Source: Verrucomicrobiia bacterium (lineage in GTDB: Bacteria > Verrucomicrobiota > Verrucomicrobiia > Limisphaerales > UBA11358). From it: 36,967 nt of DNA. The stretch covers positions 1 to 36,967 of the forward strand of contig JANWKE010000161.1 in NCBI GenBank assembly GCA_025451535.1, written 5' to 3'. The notes under the pieces were generated by a model, which had not been told where the DNA came from, did not search any database, and saw only the letters and a program-made list of their open reading frames with translations. The position numbers and the translations under genes are program-made. Position 1 is the stretch's first letter, and each line of letters opens with the position of its first letter. Below are positions 16,641-24,434 of this stretch, in pieces.

Positions 16641-18431
16641 ACCCGCAGCTTGCCAGTCGAGCACTTTCAATTGCACCGAGCGGTTGCCGTTGAATTGGTT
16701 GATTTGCGGCACGAAGGCGAGATCAAATTTGCCGACCGGCAACGATTCATCGCCGCCATTCCAGCAAACTGCTTCCAGCACCGTGCCGCCGGCAGCACCG
16801 TAGCCGCCAGGCGGCGAAGGCGTGTCCGTCACCCACATTTTGACGTGTTGCTTGTCCGCGCCGATGCGCTGGAGCGGCCGGGCGTGGACGAGGTTGCGCG
16901 CGCAGAATTGCACCCCGGGATTGCCCTGTCCCGTTGGCTTCAAACGGGACAGTTCGTTAAGCATTTCCAACGTCATTTCATCCAGTCCCACCTCGGCATC
17001 GAGGCGGAGCAGTGGTTGCAAATCCTCCGGTTTCAATGCGCGACGGGCCAATTCGTTCAGCCGTTCCCGCAAAACGTTAATTTTATCCGGCCGGATGCTG
17101 AGTCCCGCTGCCATCGCGTGTCCGCCGTGGCGCACCAGCAAATCGTCGCATTCGCGCAGCGCGGCCGCGAGATCGAAACCGGCGATGCTGCGGCCCGACC
17201 CGCGCCATTCCTCACCTTCACCGCCGATGATGACGGTGGGCCGGTAAAATTCCTGCAACACCCGCGACGCCACGATACCGACTACGCCGATGTGCCAGCG
17301 CAATTGGCCCTCCACGATGGCAAAATCGGTTTGTGGGTTGAATTTGCTGCGCACGGTGCCGGCGACTTCCTCCACGATGCCGTGTTCGATTTTCTGGCGT
17401 TCACGATTTTGCGCGTCGAGCCTCTGAGCGAGCGGCATGGCCTCGGCCAGCGTCGGGGCGAGCAACAGTTGCAGGGATTCCTCGGCGGTTTCAAGCCGGC
17501 CGGCGGCGTTCAGACGCGGCGCGAGTTGAAACCCGACGTCGTAAACGCCCAGGACCGGCGGCGATTGCGCGACTTTTTTCAAGGCGACCAGTCCGGGCCG
17601 TTGCGTCGTGTTCAACCGTTGCAGACCGACGGCGGCCAGAATCCGATTTTCACCGGTGAGCGGAACGAGGTCGGCAATCGTGCCCAGCGCGACCAGGTCG
17701 AGCCAGGGTCGCAAATCAAATTTCGCCGCGCCCGGAAGATTGATTTCGCGTCCGCGCTTGATGAGTGCATGGGCAAGTTTGAAGGCAAGACCGACGGAAC
17801 AAAGTTCGGTGAATGTTTGGAAGGCAACGCCTGGTGGCTGCCCTGAATGTTTGGGCACTGACGAAGCAGTGCCCTCCAGTTGCGGATTCACCAGGGCGAC
17901 GGCTTCCGGCGCCGGCAACGAAACCTGGTGGTGGTCGAGGACTATGACATCGACGCCACGGCCGCGAAGCGAGTGGATGGTTTCCACGGCGGTTGAGCCG
18001 CAATCCACCGCCAGTAAAAGCGTGACCGGGAACTTTTTGAGGCAGTTTTCAACGCCGTCGGCGCTCAGGCCGTAGCCTTCGTCCATGCGATTCGGCAGGT
18101 AAAAATCCACCTTCCAGCCAAGTGCGTGCAATACTCCGAGGAGCAGGGCGGTGGAAGTCACCCCGTCCACATCGTAATCGCCGAAAATCACGAGCGGCTC
18201 ATTTTGCTCCCGGGCGCGCAGCAATCGTTCCACGGCCGCGGCCATGGCCGGCAATAAAAACGGATCCGCCAGGTGCTGGAGACGTGGATGGAGGAAGTTC
18301 TCGATGGCGGGCGGTTCACTGAAGCCACGATTGAGCAGGCACTGCGCAAGCAGCGGTGGTATTTTGAGCTGTCCCGCCAGTTGGCCGGCCAGCAGCGGTT
18401 GCGGCGGCGCGAGCGTCCAGCGGGATTTCAT
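16638..18431 (-). CDS. recJ: Single-stranded-DNA exonuclease RecJ
   Basis: 5'-3' ssDNA exonuclease of recombination and mismatch repair. The 597 residues match the family (577 in E. coli). The DHH phosphoesterase core is clear: Asp85, Asp87 and Asp89 in GDYDVDG, DCG at about 143-145, and Asp166-His167-His168 in VLDHHQ. DHHA1 features appear in GSGRSIAGFDLAAAL and RHGGHAMAAGLS. The C-terminal OB-fold ends in FNGNRSVQLKVLDW. Residues about 185-206 (LEGTASSVPKHSG and following) are an extra segment between VNPQ and FTELCSVGLAFK; the DNA there is a palindromic element described separately. The start overlaps the terC stop by 4 nt, so translation is probably coupled. Confidence 0.95.
   Translation of the reverse strand: MKSRWTLAPPQPLLAGQLAGQLKIPPLLAQCLLNRGFSEPPAIENFLHPRLQHLADPFLLPAMAAAVERLLRAREQNEPLVIFGDYDVDGVTSTALLLGVLHALGWKVDFYLPNRMDEGYGLSADGVENCLKKFPVTLLLAVDCGSTAVETIHSLRGRGVDVIVLDHHQVSLPAPEAVALVNPQLEGTASSVPKHSGQPPGVAFQTFTELCSVGLAFKLAHALIKRGREINLPGAAKFDLRPWLDLVALGTIADLVPLTGENRILAAVGLQRLNTTQRPGLVALKKVAQSPPVLGVYDVGFQLAPRLNAAGRLETAEESLQLLLAPTLAEAMPLAQRLDAQNRERQKIEHGIVEEVAGTVRSKFNPQTDFAIVEGQLRWHIGVVGIVASRVLQEFYRPTVIIGGEGEEWRGSGRSIAGFDLAAALRECDDLLVRHGGHAMAAGLSIRPDKINVLRERLNELARRALKPEDLQPLLRLDAEVGLDEMTLEMLNELSRLKPTGQGNPGVQFCARNLVHARPLQRIGADKQHVKMWVTDTPSPPGGYGAAGGTVLEAVCWNGGDESLPVGKFDLAFVPQINQFNGNRSVQLKVLDWQAAG
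17810..17878. repeat. REP-like palindrome inside the recJ reading frame
   Basis: Read on the recJ strand, a GGAG foot (17874-17877) leads into a perfect 7- to 8-bp stem GGGCACTG / CAGTGCCC (17853-17860 and 17867-17874 on the + strand) with a 6-nt loop. An 11-bp direct repeat TGAATGTTTGG occurs at 17844-17854 and 17810-17820, with a GC-rich 23-bp segment between. The whole stretch is translated in frame as about 22 extra RecJ residues. Confidence 0.6.
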
Positions 18432-19390
18432 CGCGCGGCCTTCTTCTCACGCCGGGCGGTGACGGCTGACAGCGTGATGGCGACCAGCAGAATCACGGCC
18501 ACAACCAGCAGCGAAATGCCGGTGGGGGTTTTGATTTGAAACCACTGCGGCGACGGACCGTGTGGTTCGAGCAGCATTTTGGCGCCGATAAAAACCAGCA
18601 CGGCCGACAACCCAATTTTCAAGTAGCGGAAATAACCGAGCGCGCCGGCCAGCAGGAAGTAAAGCGAACGCAAACCAAGAATGGCGAAGACGTTTGAGGT
18701 AAAAACGATGAATGCCTTGCGAGTCACCGAAAAAACCGCCGGAACGGAATCCACGGCGAAAATCAAATCGGTCGTTTCCACCAGCAGCAGTACCAGCGCC
18801 AGCGGAGTCAGCGCCAGGCGGCCATCCAAGCGCGCGAAAAATTTCCCGCCGATAAAATCGGGGGTGACGGGAAATAGTTTGCGCGCGAAGCGCAGCGCGA
18901 GATTTTTTTCCGGTTGTATCATGGCCTTGCGGGCGAAAAGCATTTTAATCCCGGCAAACAGGAGAAATGCGCCAAACAGGTAAAGCACCCAGGCGAACTC
19001 ATGAATGAGCGCCACACCGGCGGCAATCATCACACCGCGCATGACGAGCGCGCCGAGGATGCCCAGGAAAAGCAACCGGTGCTGAAGCTCAGACGGTACG
19101 CGAAACCAGGCAAAGATGAGCGCAATGACCAGGACATTGTCGAGCGACAGTGAGAGCTCGATGACATAACCGGCGGTGAACTGGACCGCGTCTTCGTGAC
19201 CGCGCCAATACGCCATCGCGCCGGCGAACAACATGGCCAGTAAAAACCAAAACGCCGTCCAGGCGAGCGCTTCCTTGAATTTGACCACATGCGCCCGGCG
19301 ATGGAACAGGCCCAGATCGAGCGCGAGAAAAATCAGGACACAGAGAATGAAGCCCGCCCAATGCCAGGGGGTGATTGCAACGCGGTCCAT
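18428..19390 (-). CDS. TerC/Alx-family membrane protein
   Basis: A 320-residue inner-membrane protein with about nine hydrophobic helices. Its acidic membrane motifs are ELSLSLDNVLVIALIFAW and VETTDLIFAVDSVPAVFSVT, with FTSNVFAILGLRSLYF, which define TerC/Alx. Family members act in metal homeostasis, especially manganese export, and in membrane-protein metalation during secretion. It follows secDF by 200 bp on the same strand and overlaps recJ by 4 nt. The leader contains a palindromic element and short repeats; nothing like the yybP-ykoY manganese riboswitch was recognised. Confidence 0.92.
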   Translation of the reverse strand: MDRVAITPWHWAGFILCVLIFLALDLGLFHRRAHVVKFKEALAWTAFWFLLAMLFAGAMAYWRGHEDAVQFTAGYVIELSLSLDNVLVIALIFAWFRVPSELQHRLLFLGILGALVMRGVMIAAGVALIHEFAWVLYLFGAFLLFAGIKMLFARKAMIQPEKNLALRFARKLFPVTPDFIGGKFFARLDGRLALTPLALVLLLVETTDLIFAVDSVPAVFSVTRKAFIVFTSNVFAILGLRSLYFLLAGALGYFRYLKIGLSAVLVFIGAKMLLEPHGPSPQWFQIKTPTGISLLVVAVILLVAITLSAVTARREKKAAR

Positions 19391-19416
19391 TTACGAATTA
19401 CGATTTACGATTTACG
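19389..19416. repeat. TTTACGA heptamer repeat abutting the terC start
   Basis: Four imperfect heptamers (TTTACGA, ATTACGA, TTTACGA, TTTACG) begin in the terC start codon and run upstream of it. They occupy the place of the terC ribosome binding site. Confidence 0.5.
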
Positions 19417-19484
19417 CGCCGACTGCAAATGGATTCGTCAGTTACAAACCGCAAATCGAGACCTCTGAAAAAGTCCTCATTGAC

Positions 19485-19558
19485 CGTAGCGGCGTCTCGG
19501 AAGAGCGCCGCAAACTTCAGGAAATCAATGATGCGGCTTTCTGCCGAAAGCCGCTACG
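19485..19558. repeat. BIME-like palindromic element, copy B
   Basis: A 74-bp element bounded by CGTAGCGGC and GCCGCTACG. The left hairpin is GCGGCG-T-CTC / GAGCGCCGC with a GGAA loop and one bulged T. The right hairpin is a perfect 9-bp stem GCGGCTTTC / GAAAGCCGC on a TGCC loop. An 18-nt spacer lies between. Both feet are intact (GTAG and CTAC). It lies between secDF and terC and shares its right half with the element at 12575-12650. Confidence 0.75.
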
Positions 19559-19590
19559 CCTGTTTTGTAGAGCCCTCGAATGGCAAATTC

Positions 19591-22155
19591 TTACACCTTC
19601 GCCGGCACCGTGTTCTGCTGCATCGTCACCTGGGAGGCGCCGATAGTGGGGCGTTCGCCTTTGTGCCACCAGAGCACGAACGCACTGGCGATGTAAATGC
19701 TTGAATAGGTGCCGGTGATGATGCCGACCAGGAAGGTGAAGGCGAAATCGTTGATGACGCCGCCACCCCAGATGAACAAACAGAGCGTGGCAATCAGCAC
19801 TGTGCCGCTGGTAATGATGGTGCGACTTAACGTCTGGTTCAGCGCCTGGTTGATTACGTCCTTGAACGAGCCGCGCACGCCCAGCTTCAGATTTTCACGG
19901 ATACGATCGAAGATAACGACCTTGTCGTTGAGCGAGAAGCCGATGATGGTCAGCAAGGCGGCGACCACGGTGGCGTTGAACTGGCGCCCGGAAACGGCAT
20001 TGGCAATGCAGTAACAGCCGATGGCCAGCAGCACATCGTGCAGCACCCCGACAATGGCGCCGACGGCGAAGGAAAATTCGTAGCGGAACGCGACGTACAA
20101 CAAGATGCCGAACATGGACAAGAGACAGGCAATGACAGCCGATTGCCGGATTTGCGCTCCCACAATCGCGCCGACCTGCTGGCGCATCTTGACGGCAAAC
20201 TGCGCTTGCGGGAACTGTTTGGCGAGCGCTTGTTCGACCTTCTGTTCGGAGCCGTTGGAGGTCGTCACGCGCAGCGTTTCATTGCCGCCGGTTACGTCCT
20301 TTTGGTATTGGATTTGTGCGTCCTTCTCTCCGATGTCCGTCAGCGCCGTGCGGATTTGGTCCACCCCGACTTTCTGCTGGAAACTGAACGTGGTGCTGTC
20401 GCCGCCCAGAAAATCCACGCCGAACAGTTGGTTGCCGCGGCCGAAAATGCCGTAACCCAGCGACAGGATGACAAAGGCCCACGTGATAATGAACAAGGGC
20501 GTGGCGGCCTTCATGAAATTCACCTGAGTGCTCCGGATGATGTGGAGCATCGGCAATGATTTCAGCCAGTTGCGGTCGAGCAGGAAGTTGAAGATGAGGC
20601 GCGTCACGACGAGCGCGGTGAACAGGCTGGCGGCCACGCCGATGGTCAGCGTGACGCCGAAACCCTTGATTTCGCCCGTGCCCTTGAAAATCAGGATGAC
20701 GGATGAAATCAGCGTGGTGACGTGCGAGTCAAAAATGGTGCCGAAGGCGCGGGCGTACCCGGCGGCAATCGCGCCGCGCAGGGATTTGCCTTTGGCGAGT
20801 TCCTCGCGCAGACGCTCGTAAATCAGCACGTTGGCGTCCACGGCCATGCCGATGGTGAGCACCATGCCGGCGATGCCGGGCAGCGTCCACGTGGTGCCGA
20901 TGGAACACATCACGCCAAATAAAATGATGATGTTGGTGACCAGCGCGATGTTTGCAGTCAAACCGGCAATCCAGTAATAACAGAGCATGAAGGCGGAAAC
21001 CAGAACGACGGCGGCGATGGACGCGCGGACGCCGCTCTGAATGGAATCCTTGCCCAGCGTCGGATCCACATCGTAGGAGGAATCAATCTTGAGCGGGGCG
21101 CGCAACGGATTCTGAAGGACGTTCGCCAGCGACTGTGCTTCCTCCGGGGTAAAACGGCCGGTAATCTGGCCGTTGCCGGCTTCAATGGCGCCCTGAATGG
21201 TCGGCGCGGACTGAAGCTCGCCGTCCAGCACGATGGCCAGCTGGCGTCCAATATTGTTGCGGGTGACGTCGGCGAACTTTTTCGCGCCATTATCGTTGAG
21301 CGTAAAATCAATCTGTGGTTCGCCCATATTGCCACGCACCACCATCGAGCTCTTTACGATGTCACCGGCCAGACCGTTCTCCGGCCGTTTTTTCACCACG
21401 TACTGTTCAATTCGCGGCGGCAGGTTATTGGGCTGCGGTTCGATATGTTTAAGCAGTTCATAGCCGGGCGGAATCGGCAGGTGATTGTCGATAATTTGCT
21501 GGCTGTCCTCCTTTACCATCCGGAACTCCAAATACGCGGCATTGGTGATTTGTGACCGGGCGCTGTCCTTGTCGGCCTCCGACAAGCCGGGCAACTGACT
21601 CAAAATGCGGTCGCTGCCGGCCGCTTGAATGACCGGCTCGGCCACGCCGAAGGCATCCACGCGCTTGCGCAGGACTTCCACCGCCTGGGACAGCGCCCCG
21701 GAGACATCCGGAACGTTGGTGACGATTTCAACCTGGCCCGCAGAGTTCGTCCGGTTTTCCGTGGTCTCCAGCTTGGTGATGTCCATTTCGACGAGAAATG
21801 ACGTACCGCCCTGGAGATCGAGGCCGAGTTTGATTTTGCCCGAGGCGTCACGTTGAAGCTGGTTCAGGATGAACGTGTTCGGGTAAAGATGATCTTTCGC
21901 GGGGATGAACGAGAAATAAGATTCGATATCATTGGTGCCGATGGCTTCCTGCAGGTTGGCGAATTCGCGGTTGGGCCGTGCCTTCTGCAGCGGCTCGAGT
22001 CGCGCCAAAATGCCGGCGAAGGCCGGGTCCCGGTGCACCGCGCGGGCTTCGAATTCCTTGACCAGATCGCGGCTGGTCGGCGGGTACGTTTCGAAAAGCG
22101 CCCAGCAGACGATGAAGATGACCAGGATGAATTTCCAGAAATCGTTGTTTTTCAT
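19591..22155 (-). CDS. secDF: Fused protein-export subunit SecDF
   Basis: A proton-driven accessory of the Sec translocon that helps pull secreted proteins across the inner membrane. It has 854 residues from the chosen start at 22155 (MKNNDFWKFILV), 7 nt after the yajC stop; a longer frame to 22233 would overlap yajC. The SecD half has an N-terminal helix, GLDLQGGTSFLVEMD, a large periplasmic domain and a six-helix bundle containing AVDANVLIYERLREEL. The SecF half starts near NFMKAATPLFII, with GVDFLGGDSTTFSF, FSLNDKVVIFDRIREN and LNQTLSRTIITSG. Fusion of SecD and SecF is common in Bacteroidota, Firmicutes and Verrucomicrobiota. The yajC-secDF order is conserved. Confidence 0.95.
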   Translation of the reverse strand: MKNNDFWKFILVIFIVCWALFETYPPTSRDLVKEFEARAVHRDPAFAGILARLEPLQKARPNREFANLQEAIGTNDIESYFSFIPAKDHLYPNTFILNQLQRDASGKIKLGLDLQGGTSFLVEMDITKLETTENRTNSAGQVEIVTNVPDVSGALSQAVEVLRKRVDAFGVAEPVIQAAGSDRILSQLPGLSEADKDSARSQITNAAYLEFRMVKEDSQQIIDNHLPIPPGYELLKHIEPQPNNLPPRIEQYVVKKRPENGLAGDIVKSSMVVRGNMGEPQIDFTLNDNGAKKFADVTRNNIGRQLAIVLDGELQSAPTIQGAIEAGNGQITGRFTPEEAQSLANVLQNPLRAPLKIDSSYDVDPTLGKDSIQSGVRASIAAVVLVSAFMLCYYWIAGLTANIALVTNIIILFGVMCSIGTTWTLPGIAGMVLTIGMAVDANVLIYERLREELAKGKSLRGAIAAGYARAFGTIFDSHVTTLISSVILIFKGTGEIKGFGVTLTIGVAASLFTALVVTRLIFNFLLDRNWLKSLPMLHIIRSTQVNFMKAATPLFIITWAFVILSLGYGIFGRGNQLFGVDFLGGDSTTFSFQQKVGVDQIRTALTDIGEKDAQIQYQKDVTGGNETLRVTTSNGSEQKVEQALAKQFPQAQFAVKMRQQVGAIVGAQIRQSAVIACLLSMFGILLYVAFRYEFSFAVGAIVGVLHDVLLAIGCYCIANAVSGRQFNATVVAALLTIIGFSLNDKVVIFDRIRENLKLGVRGSFKDVINQALNQTLSRTIITSGTVLIATLCLFIWGGGVINDFAFTFLVGIITGTYSSIYIASAFVLWWHKGERPTIGASQVTMQQNTVPAKV

Positions 22156-22162
22156 GAACAGC

Positions 22163-22510
22163 CTAGGAATCGGTCGTGCTGCTGGATTCGAGAATTTCCG
22201 CCACGGACCCCTTGGTGACTTCCATTTTGGCATCCGCGGAACGCAGGGAAACCGTCTTATCCTTCACCGTGATGACCTGACCGATGATGCCGCTGGAGGT
22301 GACAATTTTGTCGCCGGACTTGAGGGCCTGCAGCATTTTTTCCTGCCGCTTGCGCTGTTGCGATTGCGGGCGGAACAGAAGGAAATACATCATGACCACC
22401 ATCAGGATGATGAAGATGAGTGGGTTGCCAAACAGCTGCTGCAAACCGGTTGGCGGTGCCTGGCCCGCGGGTGGTGCGGCTTGCGCCAGAATTTCAGTCA
22501 AATGATTCAT
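22163..22510 (-). CDS. yajC: Sec translocon accessory protein YajC
   Basis: A small inner-membrane protein that joins SecDF in the holotranslocon. From the start at 22510 it has 115 residues: a short Ala/Pro-rich N-terminus, a transmembrane helix (NPLIFIILMVVMMYFLLFRPQ) and the soluble YajC domain (QALKSGDKIVTSSGIIGQV). The ATG at 22510 was preferred over an in-frame one at 22516 and a longer 22588 extension because a GGA sits about 8 nt upstream and the length matches the family (110 in E. coli). It is directly upstream of secDF. Confidence 0.93.
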   Translation of the reverse strand: MNHLTEILAQAAPPAGQAPPTGLQQLFGNPLIFIILMVVMMYFLLFRPQSQQRKRQEKMLQALKSGDKIVTSSGIIGQVITVKDKTVSLRSADAKMEVTKGSVAEILESSSTTDS

Positions 22511-22646
22511 GTGCATATTCCGAAAGTGGTCGCTCACTGTATGCAAGCGCGCACCATTGGGCAAGCGTAATTGGTTGGAATCCGACACAGGGGGCGTGTG
22601 TCAGGATGCGCCCGAGCCAGGTACGAGCCGTGCCGAATCCGCGGGG

Positions 22647-23501
22647 TTATTGGCCGTAAGCCAGAGCGTTGTCGAATGCGGCAAACCATTTCTCGTCCCC
22701 CGGCTCAGAGGGCGACTTCCAGAGATGCAGGTCCACCCATTTGCCCTGGTAGGCAAAGAAGTAGTTTACTTGAAGCTGGTTCTGTGCGGTGTAGGAGACT
22801 TTGATAAAGTTGTCCCTTCTTTGGACCTTCACCGACTCCGCGTCAATCAATGAAGTGTTACCCATGTTCAACCAGTAGAAATTGTACGCCGGGTCATTGC
22901 CGGGAATATTGTTGACCGGCCGGTCAACGAAAAGGGCAAGGTTGAATCCGTTTGGTCCCGGCAGGCCGCGCAGGACAAATTGATTGGTGTTGTTCTCGGC
23001 CGCCCATTTGCTGAATCCCAGGTCCAGAATGGTCAGTTTCCAGTTTTGATTGGGTATGACTAATGCCAGATATTTCAGGGAGTCGCTGGAGGGGACATCG
23101 GCCCGGTCGGCGGCCTGCTCATTTTGCTCCGCTTGTTGCGCCGCCAGTTGCTGCGATTGTTCGGCTTGTATATGCCCGGTGTAGGCAAAGTAGGCCGCAT
23201 TAGCTGCGCCCTGTTTTTCCTCCTTCTTGAGAAGACCGGCCGCCATGGGCCGATATTTTTTGCTGATGTCCGATGGCAGGTCTTCATATTTGACTTTCAT
23301 GGCCGTGGTTCCGCGTTGCAGGACCAGCCCGTCACTGAGAATTTGCGCCACAGCCGGGTTGGCCAAAACATCGCCGAACTTGTTGGTGAGGGATAGAGGC
23401 AACCGGTCTCCGACACCGGGGACCGCCGGAGCAGAGAAGACTGGTTTTGCGGCCAGAAGCGAAATCAACGTGGCAGCCAAAAACGCGGCAGTTCGTCTCA
23501 T
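22647..23501 (-). CDS. Secreted protein of unknown function
   Basis: A 284-residue protein with a clear Sec signal (MRRTAAFLAATLISLLAAKPVFSA, Ala-x-Ala-type end). The next 60 residues (LPLSLTNKFGDVLANPAV, DGLVLQRGTTAMKVKYEDLP) resemble a small beta-rich module often seen at the N-terminus of secreted verrucomicrobial proteins, where it reads like 'G..y.na.V...dgl.v....G..kv.f.dLP' (from memory). A Gln/Ala/Glu-rich probable coiled coil follows (IQAEQSQQLAAQQAEQNEQA), then a beta-rich domain with GFNLALFVDRP and KVSYTAQNQLQVNYFF. No catalytic motif was recognised. It lies upstream of yajC on the same strand, with a gap of about 136 bp, so a link to secretion is possible but unproved. Confidence 0.75.
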   Translation of the reverse strand: MRRTAAFLAATLISLLAAKPVFSAPAVPGVGDRLPLSLTNKFGDVLANPAVAQILSDGLVLQRGTTAMKVKYEDLPSDISKKYRPMAAGLLKKEEKQGAANAAYFAYTGHIQAEQSQQLAAQQAEQNEQAADRADVPSSDSLKYLALVIPNQNWKLTILDLGFSKWAAENNTNQFVLRGLPGPNGFNLALFVDRPVNNIPGNDPAYNFYWLNMGNTSLIDAESVKVQRRDNFIKVSYTAQNQLQVNYFFAYQGKWVDLHLWKSPSEPGDEKWFAAFDNALAYGQ

Positions 23502-23800
23502 AAACTCCGGTTCTGACAGCCGGTTTCGTGCCGGAAACGCATCTTGATCTATTGCGGCTCCATGGTGGGTTCATCGGCTCGAATGCTTTCTGGCAACCCG
23601 CCGCTGAGGCAAGGCTGCTTCCACGTGATGTGTTCTGTGACCAACCCCGGCCGGCGTCCATGTGGAATACCTTTAGGGTGCAATAAGCCTTCTCCTGGTT
23701 GACACCGGAGGGTGTCTGGGAGCACAAATCGGGCGCCGGCTTGATTCTCACTTTGCCAACTGCACAAGGGGAACGGGCCAAAACGTTCAGGCGGACAACT
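23502..23800. other. Divergent intergenic region
   Basis: About 300 bp separate two divergently transcribed genes and should hold both promoters. A TTGACA at 23699-23704 lacks a recognisable -10 at the right distance. No repeat, RNA gene or conserved ORF was seen. Confidence 0.4.
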
Positions 23801-24388
23801 ATGAAAATTATTGTTGGAATTCTGGCGGTGGTGTCGGTTGCCAGCGTGCTTTGGATTGTGCTCCTCACGCAAAATGTCGCTCAACTGGAGAAACAGTTGC
23901 AACCGGTTATTGCCCGGCAGGCCATGGAAAACCGTCAGCAGGCGCTCCGCGAAAGATTTACGAAGCGGATGTCGCAGGACCAGCAAAAATACACCCGGGA
24001 CCAACTAAACGAGGCGGAACAGCTATATCAGGCTGCCAGCCGGAAATGGGGAACTCCCGAAGCGGTCCAGGGCCTTCAGTCAATGATTAAGAAATATCCC
24101 GATCTTGACCGGACCGGTTGCGCCGTGCTGTATCTTGCCGACATGTCCAAAGGCGATGAGCGCGCCGGATATCTGCAGGATTGCATTGATAAATACACCG
24201 ATTGCTTTTATGGGGACGGCGTTCAGGTGGGAGCCTACGCGCGGTTTCTGCTGGCCGAGGATTACCGGAGCGCAGGTGAGAAGGAAAAGGCGGCAGCGCT
24301 TTTCAACGAAATCAAGGCCAACTACGCCGAAGCCATAGACCATGGCGGCAAGCTTTTAGTGGACCGCATCAAAGCTGATACTAATTGA
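23801..24388 (+). CDS. Membrane-anchored coiled-coil / TPR-like protein
   Basis: A 195-residue protein. The start at 23801 was chosen because AGGCGGA lies 6 nt upstream and an uncleaved anchor follows directly (IIVGILAVVSVASVLWIVLL). After it come a coiled coil (QNVAQLEKQLQPVIARQAMENRQQALRERF) and a helical domain whose pairs (AEQLYQAASRKWGTPEAVQGLQSMIKKYP and AYARFLLAEDYRSAGEKEKAAALF) look like tetratricopeptide repeats. The pattern resembles periplasmic scaffold proteins such as YbgF/CpoB, without a firm match. Its neighbours give no further clue. Confidence 0.7.
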   Translation: MKIIVGILAVVSVASVLWIVLLTQNVAQLEKQLQPVIARQAMENRQQALRERFTKRMSQDQQKYTRDQLNEAEQLYQAASRKWGTPEAVQGLQSMIKKYPDLDRTGCAVLYLADMSKGDERAGYLQDCIDKYTDCFYGDGVQVGAYARFLLAEDYRSAGEKEKAAALFNEIKANYAEAIDHGGKLLVDRIKADTN

Positions 24389-24390
24389 GG

Positions 24391-24421
24391 AAACATGAAG
24401 CGCCACAGGCGCGGTATGTTT
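24391..24421. terminator. Bidirectional terminator-like hairpin
   Basis: AAACAT / ATGTTT and GCGCC / GGCGC arms form an interrupted stem with a 3-nt internal bulge on each side and a 3-nt ACA loop. It fills the 46-bp gap between the convergent 23801 gene and ispG. A short TTTGTAT run follows on the + side and AAA-flanked bases allow a U-rich tail on the other. Confidence 0.55.
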
Positions 24422-24434
24422 GTATCCGCGCGCG

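Noticed and set aside
19391-19590. Manganese (yybP-ykoY) riboswitch in the terC leader
   Set aside because: The interval is explained by short repeats and a BIME-like element; none of the riboswitch consensus was seen.
22156-22233. Longer start for secDF
   Set aside because: It would overlap yajC in another frame; the start at 22155 directly precedes the first membrane helix.
22570-22650. T-arm-like GGTTGGAATCC, checked as part of a tRNA or other RNA gene
   Set aside because: No matching stem, anticodon arm or acceptor could be built around it.
23699-23704. TTGACA as a promoter -35 (also at 32391)
   Set aside because: No -10-like hexamer at 16-18 bp in either place.
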